Shown: piece by piece, positions 50,791 to 61,888 of the stretch
Position numbering within the stretch: the stretch's first letter is position 1
Layout of the letters: the number at the start of each line of letters is the position of its first letter
Source of the DNA: Eutreptiella sp. 'Long Island Sound 2002'
Taxonomy: Eukaryota > Euglenozoa > Euglenophyceae > Eutreptiales > Eutreptiaceae
Assembly: GCA_964036045.1 (NCBI GenBank)
Contig: OZ038384.1
Location: forward strand, 41,265,704-41,329,703
Reading direction: 5' to 3'
Length of the DNA: 64,000 nt
Position numbers and translations under genes: made by a program
The notes under the pieces: model-generated
What the model was told of the DNA's origin: nothing
Seen by the model: the letters and a program-made list of their open reading frames with translations, nothing else
Database searches by the model: none

Positions 50791-52501
50791 ACTCTTATCT
50801 CCTCCTCTGTCACCAGCGACATTATGACTCTGCATAAATTGGGGGGTCAACCCAGAGGCGTTTGTAGCAAAATACCAGTAGAATGAGAGCTGCAAGCAGT
50901 TACAGACCCAAACAAACGAGGACAGGCAGTTCAATTTCACCAACTTCAATGCATTTTCCAGCCACCAGCTAGCGAACAGGGGGAGATAAGAGGGAGGGGC
51001 GGCAGTCAAAACCACAGGTGCGGCACCACCCCTGTTCGCAAGGCATGCAGGCAGGCAATATCTGTCGCCCCTTGCCTGCCTTCTCTCTCTCCACGTCTAC
51101 ACATAACCCTCCCCTCACTCCCTCCCAGCCTCCCTTGTTGAGTTGCCTGCTCCGATAGACATTCTTCTCTGCCTCCCTGCCTGCAACTCCTTCTTCTGCA
51201 TTTGTGCATGCGCCAACTCTCCATTCACAGCCCCCTTCTCAGCCGGCACCCCGCCAATTCTCCATTGATACACACGCAACAACATTAAGATCATCAGAAG
51301 ACTGAGAATGTGCTCCAGCCATTGCCTGGGTTGACGTCAGGCGCATACTGGATCTCAGGCGCATACTGCACACAAGGGGAATGCAAGTAGAGCCCAGGTT
51401 GGGGCCTGCAGGAAGCATTGGGCATATGTACCCACAAATGAGATCTTGTGAGAAAGAAGTTTGCAGGCGTCCAGGTGGGCGGAGGGGTGCAGCAACTAGG
51501 TTTTGCATACCTTGCCTCTGGGGCGGCTCGTCTACTAGGCATCCCCCCCCCCCACCCGCACGCTGTTCGTGTAGTTGGCCCACCTGACCACTCTATAACC
51601 CTTCAGCCGGTAGACAATGGATGCGCGCCTTCGCGTCCTTTAGGCGCCATTCAGGGACCTTCAGCACGTTTTACGGGACTAGGCATGCCTCCAGTGCCGC
51701 ACGGGTGGAGGGGCAGGGCGGTCCACAGGCAACAAGATGAGTTCTATACCCAACAATCGGGGGGTTTCTAATTAGTCAACTGATTTGCTGGGCTTTCGGG
51801 GGTTGTTACCAGGCATAAACACAGGGGGGAAGGTGGGCGGGGGGCGGGGCAAGCACTTGGTCTGAGACGCGACTGCCCCTCAAGGAGAAATGGGCCAAAT
51901 ATGCCCCTTGAAGGCCATGACATGAGCTATCAAAAAACCAGCATGACTCTCACCTCAAGCCAGACTTGACCAGTTCCGCAGCATTGTGTCCATTTGCACT
52001 GCAAATACTGCAGATCTGCACCAGTACTTGCCCATTGGGAAAGGGGGGGGTTTATCATGCAATGTGAAGTGGGTTTGCCAGTTGGTACTTCTGGTGTTGC
52101 GCACTTGGGTGTGTTTCATGAGGGTGCCTCCGGCCTGTATGTGATTCTGGGCCAGTGTGTATGTGTATTCAGGCAGGGGAGGGGGGAAAATTCAACTGCC
52201 TACAGCAGATCCGGGTCCCTGCCCCGGTCCCCTCACCTTTGTGAGAACCTCCTTTGGACTGGGACCCGGTGCCACCTGCACTTTGTGGGGAGGTCCAAAC
52301 ATTTGGACATCCAAATGATCGCCATACTGTGCTGATCATTCTTCAGGTAAATATGTTGGGGCGAAAAATGGGGTCGGGGGGGACAAACATAGAACGAAAA
52401 TTTCCTTCCAGAACCTTTGGCGCCAAAGGTCAAGGTAGCTACCTTGAGCAACTGAGGGTGGCCGCAGGCCAGGGAAGGGCAGGGGAGAGGGGGTCGCCAC
52501 C
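50791..52501. other. anonymous DNA, no gene recognised
   Basis: Short open frames only. It contains a small poly-C run near 51544 and a G-rich stretch near 51826-51850. I see no domain or repeat family. Confidence 0.45.
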
Positions 52502-53100
52502 CTAGCCCCGGACACCCCGGGGCTAACCCCGGACACCCCGGGGGTAGCCCCGGACACCCTGGGGGTAGCCCCGGACACCCCGGGGCTAACGCCGGACAAC
52601 CCGGGGCCAGCCCCGGAGCCTCCGGGGCCAGCCCCGGACACCCCCGGGCTAACCCCAGACACCCCGGGGGTAGCCCCGGACACCCCGGGGGTAGCCTCGG
52701 ACTCCCCGGGAATATCCCTGGACACCGCGGGGCTAACCCCGGACACCCCGGGGGTAGCCTCGGAACCCCCGGGGCTAGCCCCGGATGCCCTGGGGTAGCC
52801 TCGGGACTCCCTGGGGCTAGTCCCGGACACCCCGGGGTTAACCCCGGACACCCCGGAGGTAGCTACGGACTCCCCGGGGGCTAGCGCCGGACACCCTGGG
52901 GGTAGCCCGAGACTCCCCAGGGCTAACTCCGGACACCCCGGGGTTAGCCCCGGACACCCCGGGGCTAACTCCGGACACCCCGAGGATAGCCCCGGACTCC
53001 CCAAGGATAGCCCCGGACTCCCCGAGGATAGCCCCGGACACCTTGGGGCTAACCCCGGACAGCCCGGGGGTAGCCTCGGAACCCCCAGGGCGAGCCCCGA
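52502..53100. repeat. GC-rich 21-bp minisatellite (~28 imperfect copies)
   Basis: The unit is approximately TAGCCCCGGACACCCCGGGG plus one G, with TAG/TAA variants. Because 21 is a multiple of three, the minus strand stays open and would encode a 7-residue Gly/Ser/Pro/Val repeat within a 343-codon frame (53367-52336). I regard that frame as a by-product of the repeat. Confidence 0.9.
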
Positions 53101-54375
53101 GGCCCAAAAATTCCCTGCGCAAACTGCCAACACAACCGCCGTCATTGCTGTGGGCCTGGGCTGCCAACCCAGCGCATCCGCCGGTAGGTGTACCACATGC
53201 CGACTGACCCACGCATTGATGACCACTCCTTCCACCACCACTCGCAGCACCCGGATGTTAGGCGTGTGCAGCTTGGCCCGCGCTTGCACTCTCCAGCTCA
53301 GGCGACACATCAGTGCTAACTCTTCTCGTCCATTGCCACCCATGGCACGGTGCACAGGGATAACCATCTACCACCCACCATGACCCTCTGCAGTCCTCTA
53401 CATCTGTGTGAAACTTTCTAAAATATTCTGCATTCCTCTGGCCATATGCAACACCAATCAGCCCAAAAAAACGCCCCCCAACCCATTGTACCTCCCCACA
53501 CCCTCCAAGGCAATGAATAGCCCTCACCGAACTCAGAGACTTACACATGGTTGTCGAGGATTATACAGGGTTGCAGAGAGCTTGGTTGTTGAGTTGGAGA
53601 CTTGTTGCCGTGTTGTAGACGACTGTCAAGGGTGCTACAGGCTTTGGGGGATCATTCAGGTTGTAGAGGGAATGAATGAATGAAGGGGAATGAACGAACA
53701 AAGGTAGCGGTAAACTGTTGACGTAAAATTGGGTTCATTGAGGGGCCATGAAATGCACAGCATTGGACATGGTTGTTGAGGTTGGTGGGCTTGTAGAAGG
53801 CTTTTGAGGTTGTTGTTGTTGTGGGGGAGAGGGGGGTTGAGGGCTGCTGGTGGCGTGAGGTTTTAGAGGGTTGTCTAGCACTGTGGAAAATCCTACTTTT
53901 TGCGATGGCCCAAAAATGCAAATTCCCTTTGGCAGGGCACCGTGAAGAGGGCCCCTAGAGCTTTCAAGGGAATCCCAAAATTCATAGAAGTGTTTTGGGG
54001 GTGGCATGGCCTGGGTAGTCGCTTGTGAGTCCTGAACTGGTGCTCTAGTACTGTCCGCATGACAGAATGGCACCCCATGAGATAATCCATACTCCCACTG
54101 TCACCAAATGATAACCCAAGCTTGGCCCAAATGTGCCTGGGTTTGATGCTCAAAAACCAATAATTTTCAATCAACCCATGCCGGCCTGAAAACGTGTAAG
54201 TCCTCACACGTGGGGCCCTATAGGGGGGGCTGGTTGGAACTCCCCGGAGAGAGCAGAGGAACCCGCCATTGTTTCGGGGGTCCATGGGGGGTATTGGCGC
54301 CGCGCGCTACTCTTACAGCAAGTTTACGCGGAGTGGGTTGGTTTTTTACCCCATCATAAAATGCCCTGCACATGC

Positions 54376-54390
54376 GGGGGGGGGGGGGGG
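54376..54390. repeat. poly-G tract (15 nt)
   Basis: Uninterrupted run of G. Confidence 0.95.
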
Positions 54391-54506
54391 TCTGGAACAA
54401 GTTCATTTTCAGGTCACTGCTAGCCTGCAGACAGACCGGCACGTTGCCCCCCACTCGTTGATTGTGAGCTGCTTCTCGTCGAGTTTGTTGGCTGCTGGCA
54501 GTGAGT

Positions 54507-54538
54507 GCGCGCGTGTGTGTGTGTGTGTGCGTGTGTGT
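54507..54538. repeat. GT microsatellite
   Basis: GC/GT alternating repeat of about 32 bp with one internal GC interruption. Confidence 0.9.
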
Positions 54539-54768
54539 CAGCTTCTCAGCCTTGCCCGTTACGTTTGTGTACTTGCAGTTGCCTACTACATCCCATGTAA
54601 TGTAGTACGTTTGTTTTCCGGGCGACAGGATTTTTTGGTCGCACTACTGTTTTGGTCATCACTGAGGATGCATGACTGCACACAACAATCAGCAACACAC
54701 ACACACACACATTATCGTATCCAGGCCTTCCCGGACTGCACTTCTCACTTGGGGGGGATCATTGGGGC

Positions 54769-54785
54769 GGGGGGGGGGGGGGGGG
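54769..54785. repeat. poly-G tract (17 nt)
   Basis: Uninterrupted run of G following ATTGGGGC. Confidence 0.95.
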
Positions 54786-55040
54786 TAGCATGGCCATCCC
54801 TGGGGTTAGCACAGAATGTTTAGCGTTGTGAGGTTGGTGTGCAGCTGCTTGTATTGAGATCCTCCCCTGTAGGGGCAGGCCAAATGCCATGCCTAATGCC
54901 TCAAAGTGGATGCTCATGCATCTCAACCCCCCCGGGGAGGTATTGGAAGGGGGGAGGCATTTGCCTTTTCAAGTCCTGGACGCTAATGCGATTGAGGGGA
55001 TCAGGGGGCTAGCGGGTGAGAGCTCATCTATATACAGCTA

Positions 55041-56280
55041 TATACGGATATATAAGGCCCTTACCCTCCCTGCCCCCCAGCGTATCGCGGCGCGACGAAA
55101 GGACCCGGGCCTCCATCCTATGTGGGATCCTCCGAGGAGCGACCCTACCCAGATCCTGGGCTGTGCACTCCCCCATCCGCGCCCGCCAGTGCAAGTGCAG
55201 GTGCGGCTGTGGAGGGTTGGGCGCCCCCCCCTCCCGAAGACGGCACTTGCCGAGTGAAGCCCAGGCTCAAGAGCCCCCCCCCCGCGGGTCGGCAGACGGG
55301 CTGCTGCACCCCTGTGCTGCGAGGGGCGCCGCTGACGGTCTGCCCCACACGCTGCCCTACGCCCCCCCCCCCCCCCCCCCCCGTGTTGCATTGCCGCGCT
55401 CCTGTGCCTGTCTTGCCCGCCCACGGAGGGAGGGGGGTGGGGGGCTGCGCCGCGCCGGGGGGAGAGGGGAACCACCCTGTCCCTGACCCTGGCCTTGTCC
55501 CTGGCACCCGTGACCCAGAGTAGCACCCTCTGGCTGCCCCTGTGCCTGCAACACAACATGCCCTGCAGCACTCTGCTGTCCCTGCTCGCTAAGGAATGGG
55601 GGGGCACCTGGGCCCTGCCCAGCCCGAAGCCGCCCTGCAGCCCCCTGCTGCTCGCGTTTCCGGGGTGGAGGTAGGCCACCTTGTGTCCCAACCGCCAGCG
55701 CCGCTGCACTAAGCGCGGCCGAGATGAAGCCAAAAACGTACGCCAGGCTCGCGCGCCCCCGTCCTTGCCCCCTGCCCCTGCCGCGAGACGTGCCCTTGGT
55801 AGCCGGTGGTATCGTGGCCGACTGCGCAGCCAGCGGGGGTGCCCGCAGCCACTGCCCCCCAGGAGACATGAGGCCAGAGCCATTGAGGCTATTCGCCCGT
55901 GGTTGGGACTGTGACTGACCCACCCCCCTGCCGCCCTCCCCCCCCCCATATCCCTGTGGGTGGTGGGGGCTGCAACCCCGGGAAGAGTGGGAAAAGGATG
56001 ACCCAGCCCTAGAAGGGGGCCTCCCGCGCGGTGGCTCATCGTCGTCGGAGTAAGAGCCGACTCGTGGCGGCCGATGCATCCGCCCGAACACTGCTGGGGG
56101 CAACACGCGCTTCCGCGCCTGCAGCAGCTCATCCTCTAATGAGCCCCGCGGCGACTCCCGCCCTCGGGAGCCCAGCAGCGTGCCTGGGGGGTGGGGGGGC
56201 GCAAGCCGTTGCACCTGCTGGGGCGCTTGAAGCCACGCACGCAGTGCCCTGGCTCCTGCGCGTTGCGCTGCCGGCGCCCC
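55041..56280. other. GC-rich low-complexity DNA with a 21-nt poly-C tract
   Basis: Poly-C at 55362-55382. The minus strand has a 285-codon frame (56214-55357) rich in Gly, Arg, Gln, Ser and Pro, with an acidic SDDDE patch and an RGRGRGQGRGR stretch. It lies downstream of the LINE reverse transcriptase fragment and could be a remnant of a nucleic-acid-binding protein. With no conserved domain and very high GC, I do not call it a gene. Confidence 0.35.
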
Positions 56281-57236
56281 TCATGGCCCAAGGAGCAGCA
56301 GTATTAAATGCCTTGACCGGTCGCCGCGCACGCCGCGCACGTCGCCGCGCCGTGTGCAGGGCACAATACGCACACGGTGCCCAAACCGTGTCCTAGCGCC
56401 CGTGGAGCTCCAGCCGGGCGCGCCGGCGGCGGTGGCTGCGCAAGTGGGCAGCACGGCCGCTGCGATCGCATCCGCTTGAAGGGGCGCAGCTGCGCCTGAC
56501 CACCCAGGGAGCGAGGCAAGTAGTCGTTCAGGAAAGCTTCCCGGCGCCCCCTGCCAGGCCTTGTCAGCCGCCGCGCCCATAGGGCCCTGCAGTGCACCTC
56601 CATGCCGCGCATGTGCTCGTGCATGGCTTGGCGGCACGCGAACACGAGCCTCTCTGTGCGACCCATGCACTTGTAGCCCCCAAACAGGACCGCCGCGTTG
56701 CATAGCGGGCGCAGCTAGCCCCCAAGAAGCTCACCAGCTCACAGAAATTGCCGCGCTTTGTCGAGCGCCAAGTTGAGCTCGTGCGCTCGTTCACGAAGCG
56801 GCGGGACATGCGAGCTTGTGCCCCGGAGCCGCTGGGTGGGCTCGGCCCGCATGCTCTTCGAGATCTTGGGCCAATTCCACGTACGTGAATTGGCCCTGGC
56901 CCGGAAGCCACAACAATGCCCCTTCTCACCGCAGCACGGCGTGCAGACCCGTCGCCTCCCAGGGCCAATGCGGCGGCGACCCCTCTGGTGCATCCAGCGA
57001 GGGTCGGGCCGGGGGCATGTGCAGTGGGCCCGCCCCAAGTTGGTGCCGTGGATAGGCGGTGCACGTGTCCGGCGCCCCGCCCCGCGCCGGGCCGGCGACT
57101 GTCGAACGTTGGTCCCCCCTTTGCTGGGCGGCGTCTTATGCCGTCTTGCGAGCCGCAAGCACGGCTAGGAACATTCCGTACAGGCGGTACACAAGTCCCT
57201 TTGCCAGCTGCAGCTCATCGTGGTTGGGCACCAGGG
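56281..57236 (-). other. GC-rich region downstream of the LINE RT remnant
   Basis: Overlapping minus-strand frames (57158-56739, 57064-56564 and 56666-56304) are open but carry no recognised motif. They may be the decayed 3' part of the LINE next to it. Confidence 0.3.
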
Positions 57237-58331
57237 CTAGCGGGAGCAGCCCGGCCGAACGCAGGCAAGCCGGCCACGCGGACGGTACAGCCAGCGTGGG
57301 GAGAGGGCGCCATGCCACAAGCGGGCGCCATGCCGCCTGTACCAGCTAGCGGGGGGGCGGGCCCAGAGCATGTGTTCGTCCGTTTCGGTGGGGGCCCCAC
57401 AGCGAGGACAACGCGGGTCCGTGCGGATGCCGTGCTCGTGGGCTCGCGCCGCAGTCCACGTGGCCCCAGCTAGCTGCGGGGGCAACACCAGCTCCAGTTC
57501 GTTCCACGCTACGGCGAGCGCATGACGCACCGCGTCACGCTGCAGGGCGCCCCCGAGGCGCCCGTACGTCCGCGGGCGTCGGCACTCCAAGGCCTGCAGT
57601 GCGAAGAACCGCTGCCTTTGCCGTACGCGGTGGCACACCTTGCCCCAATCGTCCACAGCCAGGTGCAACGTCCAGAGCCAGGTGCAACGGTGTTGCTTGC
57701 CTAGGCAGCCACCACTTCCACCAGCCCTCAAGGGCTACCTAGCCGAGCCTCCGGTTGTCGTGCAACACTCGCCCCACCAGCCCCGTCAATGGCGGCTTGG
57801 ATGGCTCCTCCAGCACTGCCTGCACCAGCACCTGCACTCTGCCGGGAGTAGCGGTTGCTTGCGCCAGCCACAACAGCCGTTGGTATTGTGCCCGCCACGA
57901 GGGCCGAACGCGGTGTCCAAGCGTGAGCACCGACCACAAAAAACTCCCGGTTCCAAGAAACGCGCGTAGGGCCCCATAGCGCAATTGTAGTGAGGGAGTC
58001 TAGTGCCCGCATGTCAGCCTCCCAGACTTCGGCCAACTCTGAACCCCATAGAGCCTTGGCGAGCGCCAAGGTCCCCAGGTCTCCATCTTCCACACTGTGG
58101 TCAGGAGATTGATGAGGATTACGCTCAAGGGGCATCCTTGCAGGATGCCGTTCGTGGCACGCCACCAATCCCGAGGCATCCGGAGACCTTGAAGGCTCGC
58201 CGCAGCTAGCGGTACATGCCCGTCAAGGCCCGCAGGATGCCCGGCTCCATGCCGAGCGCCGGCCTTACCCTCCGGACGACATTTTGGGGGATCAAGTCGA
58301 AACACTTGACATAGTCAAGCTTGAACCCAAA
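57237..58331 (-). pseudogene. LINE (non-LTR retrotransposon) reverse transcriptase remnant
   Basis: On minus, LDYVKCFDLIP (about 58322-58290) is RT motif A. After a frameshift, NGILQGCPLSVILINLL (about 58155-58105) is the motif B region. Further on, GHRVRPSWRAQYQRLLWLA is typical of the segment after the RT palm in algal/protist LINEs. CPRCGAPTETDEHMLWA (about 57395-57340) is the CxxC...H zinc-binding motif found after RT in these elements. In-frame stops and at least two frame changes show it is inactive. Sequence upstream of motif A is lost near 58331, consistent with 5' truncation during insertion. No YxDD motif was seen. Confidence 0.82.
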
Positions 58332-58763
58332 TACTTAGGCCACCCTAACTGCCCACCCCCCTACCCACAGGCTGGGCTCCGCGGGGCCATACTGTACCCC
58401 CCCCAAAAAAAACAAGGTATGAATTCTGCACCTAGGGGACCCCTTGCACCTGGTAGGAAAAAAAAAGTATCTCTATTTACCTAAAATGCTATTCTCATGT
58501 AACCACACCCCAGTTGTCAAAACACAATAAGCATGCATGCATACTAGAAAAGCAGAGGAAGAAAGAAGGTTTTTGGAATACAACAAACCTTTCCACTGTT
58601 ACCAACAATTGTATCATCCACCGAGGCGATGCAGTGCAAGAAGTAGGGTAGCACACACTTGGCAAAGGTTGATGTACCCTGTGTGTGCCCAAAAACTGTC
58701 AATTGACAGTCACTCAAATTCATGCATCACAATCGAGGTCTCTATTTGCCATTAATGAGACCT
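58332..58763. other. spacer between the LINE remnant and the right two-gene unit
   Basis: No gene is recognised. It contains short A-runs. The left end of the right-hand element should lie here or just after it. Confidence 0.45.
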
Positions 58764-58783
58764 CTGGGCAAAATTTCTTCCGG
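58764..58783. repeat. right-family palindrome, degenerate copy 1
   Basis: CTGGGCAAAATTTCTTCCGG. The left arm is intact but one base and the right arm is degenerate. It is followed by GCTTTA, like copy 2, so the pair forms a direct repeat of about 28 bp. Confidence 0.65.
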
Positions 58784-58832
58784 CTTTACAAAAATGTAAA
58801 AACGAACCGTGTATTCCGGGAAATACCTGGAC

Positions 58833-58852
58833 CTGGGCGAAATTTCTTCCGG
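58833..58852. repeat. right-family palindrome, degenerate copy 2
   Basis: CTGGGCGAAATTTCTTCCGG. The left arm and centre are intact and the right arm is altered. It lies downstream of the A' end, as copies 1 and 2 of the left family lie downstream of gene A. Confidence 0.7.
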
Positions 58853-60302
58853 CTTTAGTAAAACACAAAAAAAAACAGTGCGCAAAACGTCAATAGTATC
58901 TGCAGAGAAAGCGCAGAACGACATTCTGACGTGTAACAGGGAAAATATACAACACAGCAGTCAGAGCACACACCATTGTCACTCTATCGCCGCTTCCTAA
59001 GGCCAGGTGCCTTTGGTTTGGCACCCTTAGCAGTAAACTGCCCACCATTTGCTTGTGGTGCCTGGTCACCAGGCATCTCACTGTTAGCACCACCAGTGGC
59101 ACCACGTCCATTCTATGTCTGCTGGGACGGTGTGAAATGCTCTGCAAACGTGCCTAGCGCCTTCTTGGGTGGAGGCTTTGATCCACGCTTGGGGCTCTGC
59201 TGTGAGGGGCTTGCTCCAGCCTTTGATTTTTTGGCCTTGGCGGGTGTGCCGTCCCCCTGCTTGCCGGTTGAGGGGAGGGGGGGGGGGTTCTGGGACTCAC
59301 CGTCCTCTTCCTCTGTTTGGGTGGCCTCCTGTTCTTGATCTACATACCTCCTTCCCGTGCAATCTACTGGAAACCCATCTGCAAGGTCTTCACACACTTG
59401 GTCCCACCGGATTGGTGCCAGGCTGTCGCAGTTCGACACAGCAGCCCTCAAATCAGTAACAAATGACTCAGGAATGGACTTCACCTCAGACAAGTATGCA
59501 ACTGCCATGTTCACAGGAAACATGCTTTGAATGGACAGTGCTCCAGAAAAATCTGGCTGCTGTGTGCGGACCATTACCCATGTACTATTCTGCTGAATCA
59601 AATCCAATGCATATAGCAAATAACAGAACACTTCAACAGGAATGGCAGCCGTCAGGGGGCCCTAAATATAAGAAAGATATCGGGGCAGGCGTGCAGAAAA
59701 CTGGTGCAAACTACATAGTGCAAGAGCAGTCTGTCCCATGCTGTACAGTGCTGATGGCCTGGACAGGTTGTCCACACATACATCGGTATAGAAAAATTCC
59801 TCGGCACAGGCAGCTTTCAGGTTGCCAACACAGGCCCGAACATCAGCAGTCTCACCAGTGATTGCCACCAAAATACCATTCAATACAAATTGTGCCACAA
59901 TATTGTGCCGGGCCAACGTCCACATGCGTGGGAATTCCATCAGGATGCAGACAAATGGCAGCACACTAATAAAGCTGGGAACAGGGCAGCCTGCCCACAA
60001 AGGGAGTAGCTCAACTGTACCCTCCTCCTTCACTTTCCCTGTGTCTGTCTCAATGATGGTATCACGCAACTTAAGACTCAGATGCCCACAGTTAGCCTGT
60101 TCAATACTTGGTGTCACACGGGGCTTGTGAAGCCTGTCACGTAACCCTTGGTAAAGGTCGGAGGTCCAAAAGACTGCCTTGAGAACAGAACCCCATGGTG
60201 GCCAAGGTGACTCGGGACTCCACATCCAGCTGCCATACAGGACCCGGATATGGGCCATAATACGACATTGTTTTTTGCAAATGGTCACAGTACACAGATT
60301 TC

Positions 60303-60464
60303 CTGCAGAAGGTATACACAGGACACATATGAGGCAGTTAAAAAATGGTATGCTTATGAACGAAAATCGAGAGACCTTGGCGACATTTCGCCCAGCTCAT
60401 CGTCAGCAACGAAATAAAAACTACGAAATCACTACCACTCAGAGTGCAGAATAATGCGGCATAC
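60303..60464 (-). other. A' intron equivalent to gene A intron 2 (162 nt)
   Basis: The donor is G|GTATGC and the acceptor CTTCTGCAG, phase 1, matching gene A intron 2 in position, phase and donor. It contains a right-family palindrome. Confidence 0.72.
60376..60395. repeat. right-family palindrome copy 3 (in A' intron)
   Basis: CTTGGCGACATTTCGCCCAG, two mismatches to the consensus CTGGGCGAAATTTCGCCCAG. It is in the same relative place as left copy 4. Confidence 0.8.
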
Positions 60465-61622
60465 CCCTGGACTCGTGCACAAACCCCTCAGTGACTGCAT
60501 CCGGATGGAGCACATGCCAACCCCACAACTGCTCAACTCTGGCCAACTTTATTTCACGTTTGATTCCCAATACTGTGCCTGTAGTACGCGACATGTAGAG
60601 GACAATGCTTGCTAGTCTGTCTACCATTAATCCTTCGCACTCTTTGAATACCCCAAGCGCCGGTTCAACATCTCACTTCTCCATCCCATAGACTGCGTCA
60701 GTAGCTGGATGCCCAATGAATTTGAGAAGCTTGCCCAACCCTGCCCAACGCTTGGCTACAACAACCTTAAGACAGCAAGAGACAGGTTAAAAAAAAGGCT
60801 TATGGTAATGTGTAACGCATAGAGTCGAAACGTTGAACACAGCACATTGCCTTCATCAGCTGTAATAGCAATTTCAGGCAACATGTTCCGAGTATGGGTG
60901 AGCAGGGGGGCGATCCTCCGCAGTATGCTCCAGTAGGAGTGCCATCCGTTCACTAGTTGTTGACACACTACTGCTTGCGGTCTGCACTTGATGAAGCCCT
61001 GCTAGCTTTCATCGAATGGGCAAAGGAGTGTCTCTTCTAACATGAAAGCCTTCAAACTCTCGTGTCCATGTAGGCGGGGGGTGATTTTTGGATTCCTTGT
61101 CCTTGCGATGTTGCATAGCAGCCGTGTAGATGTGCTGACCCCTAATGGCATACCAAGACCCAGCTGTACATGAGGTAACAGGCAGTACAGAGTAAAATCA
61201 AATGGCACTGAAGATCGAGTACAATCGAAACAGGACAGGTCAGAACATACGCACACCAGGTACCAGCAGTAAGTTGTCAATACAATCAGGTGGCGTTGCC
61301 CTTAATAAATCGTCATAGCGGGTTTGGACTCGGTCGGGGTTCAGCCCACGAACCTGGCCTTCACAGCGATCTCTATCAATCAGGATCTGATCCCGTCGCA
61401 CACGAATGCGTTTTGTGGAGGTGAGGTAATCTGCCAGATTGACTTCTGCTTTTCCTTTGCGTTTTGGCTTTGGCTTCGGTTTGGCGGCTGGTTTGGGTTG
61501 TGGTTCTGCTGCGGGGGCGTCAACAGCAGCAGTTCCCTCACTTCCGGTGAGATGCTCTTCATCATTGGCCAGGTTTCGGGCGGTGTACCAGCATTTTGAG
61601 AGACTTCCATAGAAGACATTGC

Positions 61623-61840
61623 CTGAAAGGTAAGAAAACATCCGATGCAGAGTGCAGACATGAGGATATTCACGTGCTCAGACAGAGATATTAGCCAAAT
61701 TAGATGATATTCGGAGAACCCAGGTTCAGAAACTGAAGCTGCCGTACAACAAGGATGACACAGAACTGAAGGCTATGAAATGCACGTTGCCTGGAAAGCT
61801 AGGCGAAATTTCGCCCAGGTCTGGCAGTTTCAAATCATAC
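61623..61840 (-). other. candidate 5'-UTR intron of A'
   Basis: A GTATGA donor at 61840 and a CTTTCAG acceptor at 61623 just before an ATG enclose one palindrome, copying the arrangement in front of gene A. Confidence 0.45.
61799..61818. repeat. right-family palindrome copy 4
   Basis: CTAGGCGAAATTTCGCCCAG, one mismatch to the consensus and an almost perfect palindrome. It lies in the B'-A' interval, inside the candidate 5' intron. Confidence 0.88.
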
Positions 61841-61868
61841 CAGGCTCAAAATCATGAAAGTCGGGCGC

Positions 61869-61888
61869 CTGGGCGAAATTTCCCCCAT
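61869..61888. repeat. right-family palindrome copy 5
   Basis: CTGGGCGAAATTTCCCCCAT, two mismatches in the right arm. It is placed just before the 5' donor, like left copy 7. Confidence 0.8.

Larger units (their letters stand above)
53101..55040. other. anonymous DNA with simple repeats
   Basis: No gene is recognised. Simple-sequence tracts are listed separately. A GAATGAATGAAT-like run lies near 53670-53700 and CA repeats near 54690-54710. Confidence 0.45.
58984..61619 (-). pseudogene. Gene A': broken, diverged homologue of gene A
   Basis: Aligns along the length of gene A: a Lys-rich N-terminus, then WYAIRGQHIYTAAM (gene A: LYVLNGQHG), LPIR/KLAGL (RIRAKVAGL), SPWPPW (SPWPKW), LPRYLSY (LPNYVSY), FCYLLYALD (IHVLWYLD) and a basic end GAKPKAPGLRKRR (gene A ends KVAGPKKK). 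Lesions: TGA at 61011-61009 and 60675-60673, TAG at 59115-59113, a frameshift just before the GQH block near 61157, a stop and frame change near 59660, and an apparent frame change in the first ~40 codons. One intron (60464-60303) is at the same position and phase as gene A intron 2. The last alignable stop is TAG at 58986-58984. It is downstream of and co-oriented with B'. Unlike gene A, most of it could not be translated as one protein. Confidence 0.75.

Noticed and set aside
52336-53367. 343-codon minus-strand gene
   Set aside because: About 60% is translation of the 21-bp minisatellite and the rest has no recognisable domain.
55357-56214. Gly/Arg-rich RNA-binding protein gene on minus
   Set aside because: Extreme GC and poly-C/poly-G tracts keep frames open; no RRM, zinc finger or other domain is visible.
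57237-58331. RT of the B-A element
   Set aside because: Motifs are of LINE type, it is 5'-truncated and outside the palindrome-bearing interval, and the left unit has no RT.
60673-61009. Stop-codon reassignment or selenocysteine to explain in-frame TGA in A'
   Set aside because: A' also has a TAG and frameshifts, and gene A and gene B read normally ending in TAA, so gene decay explains it better.
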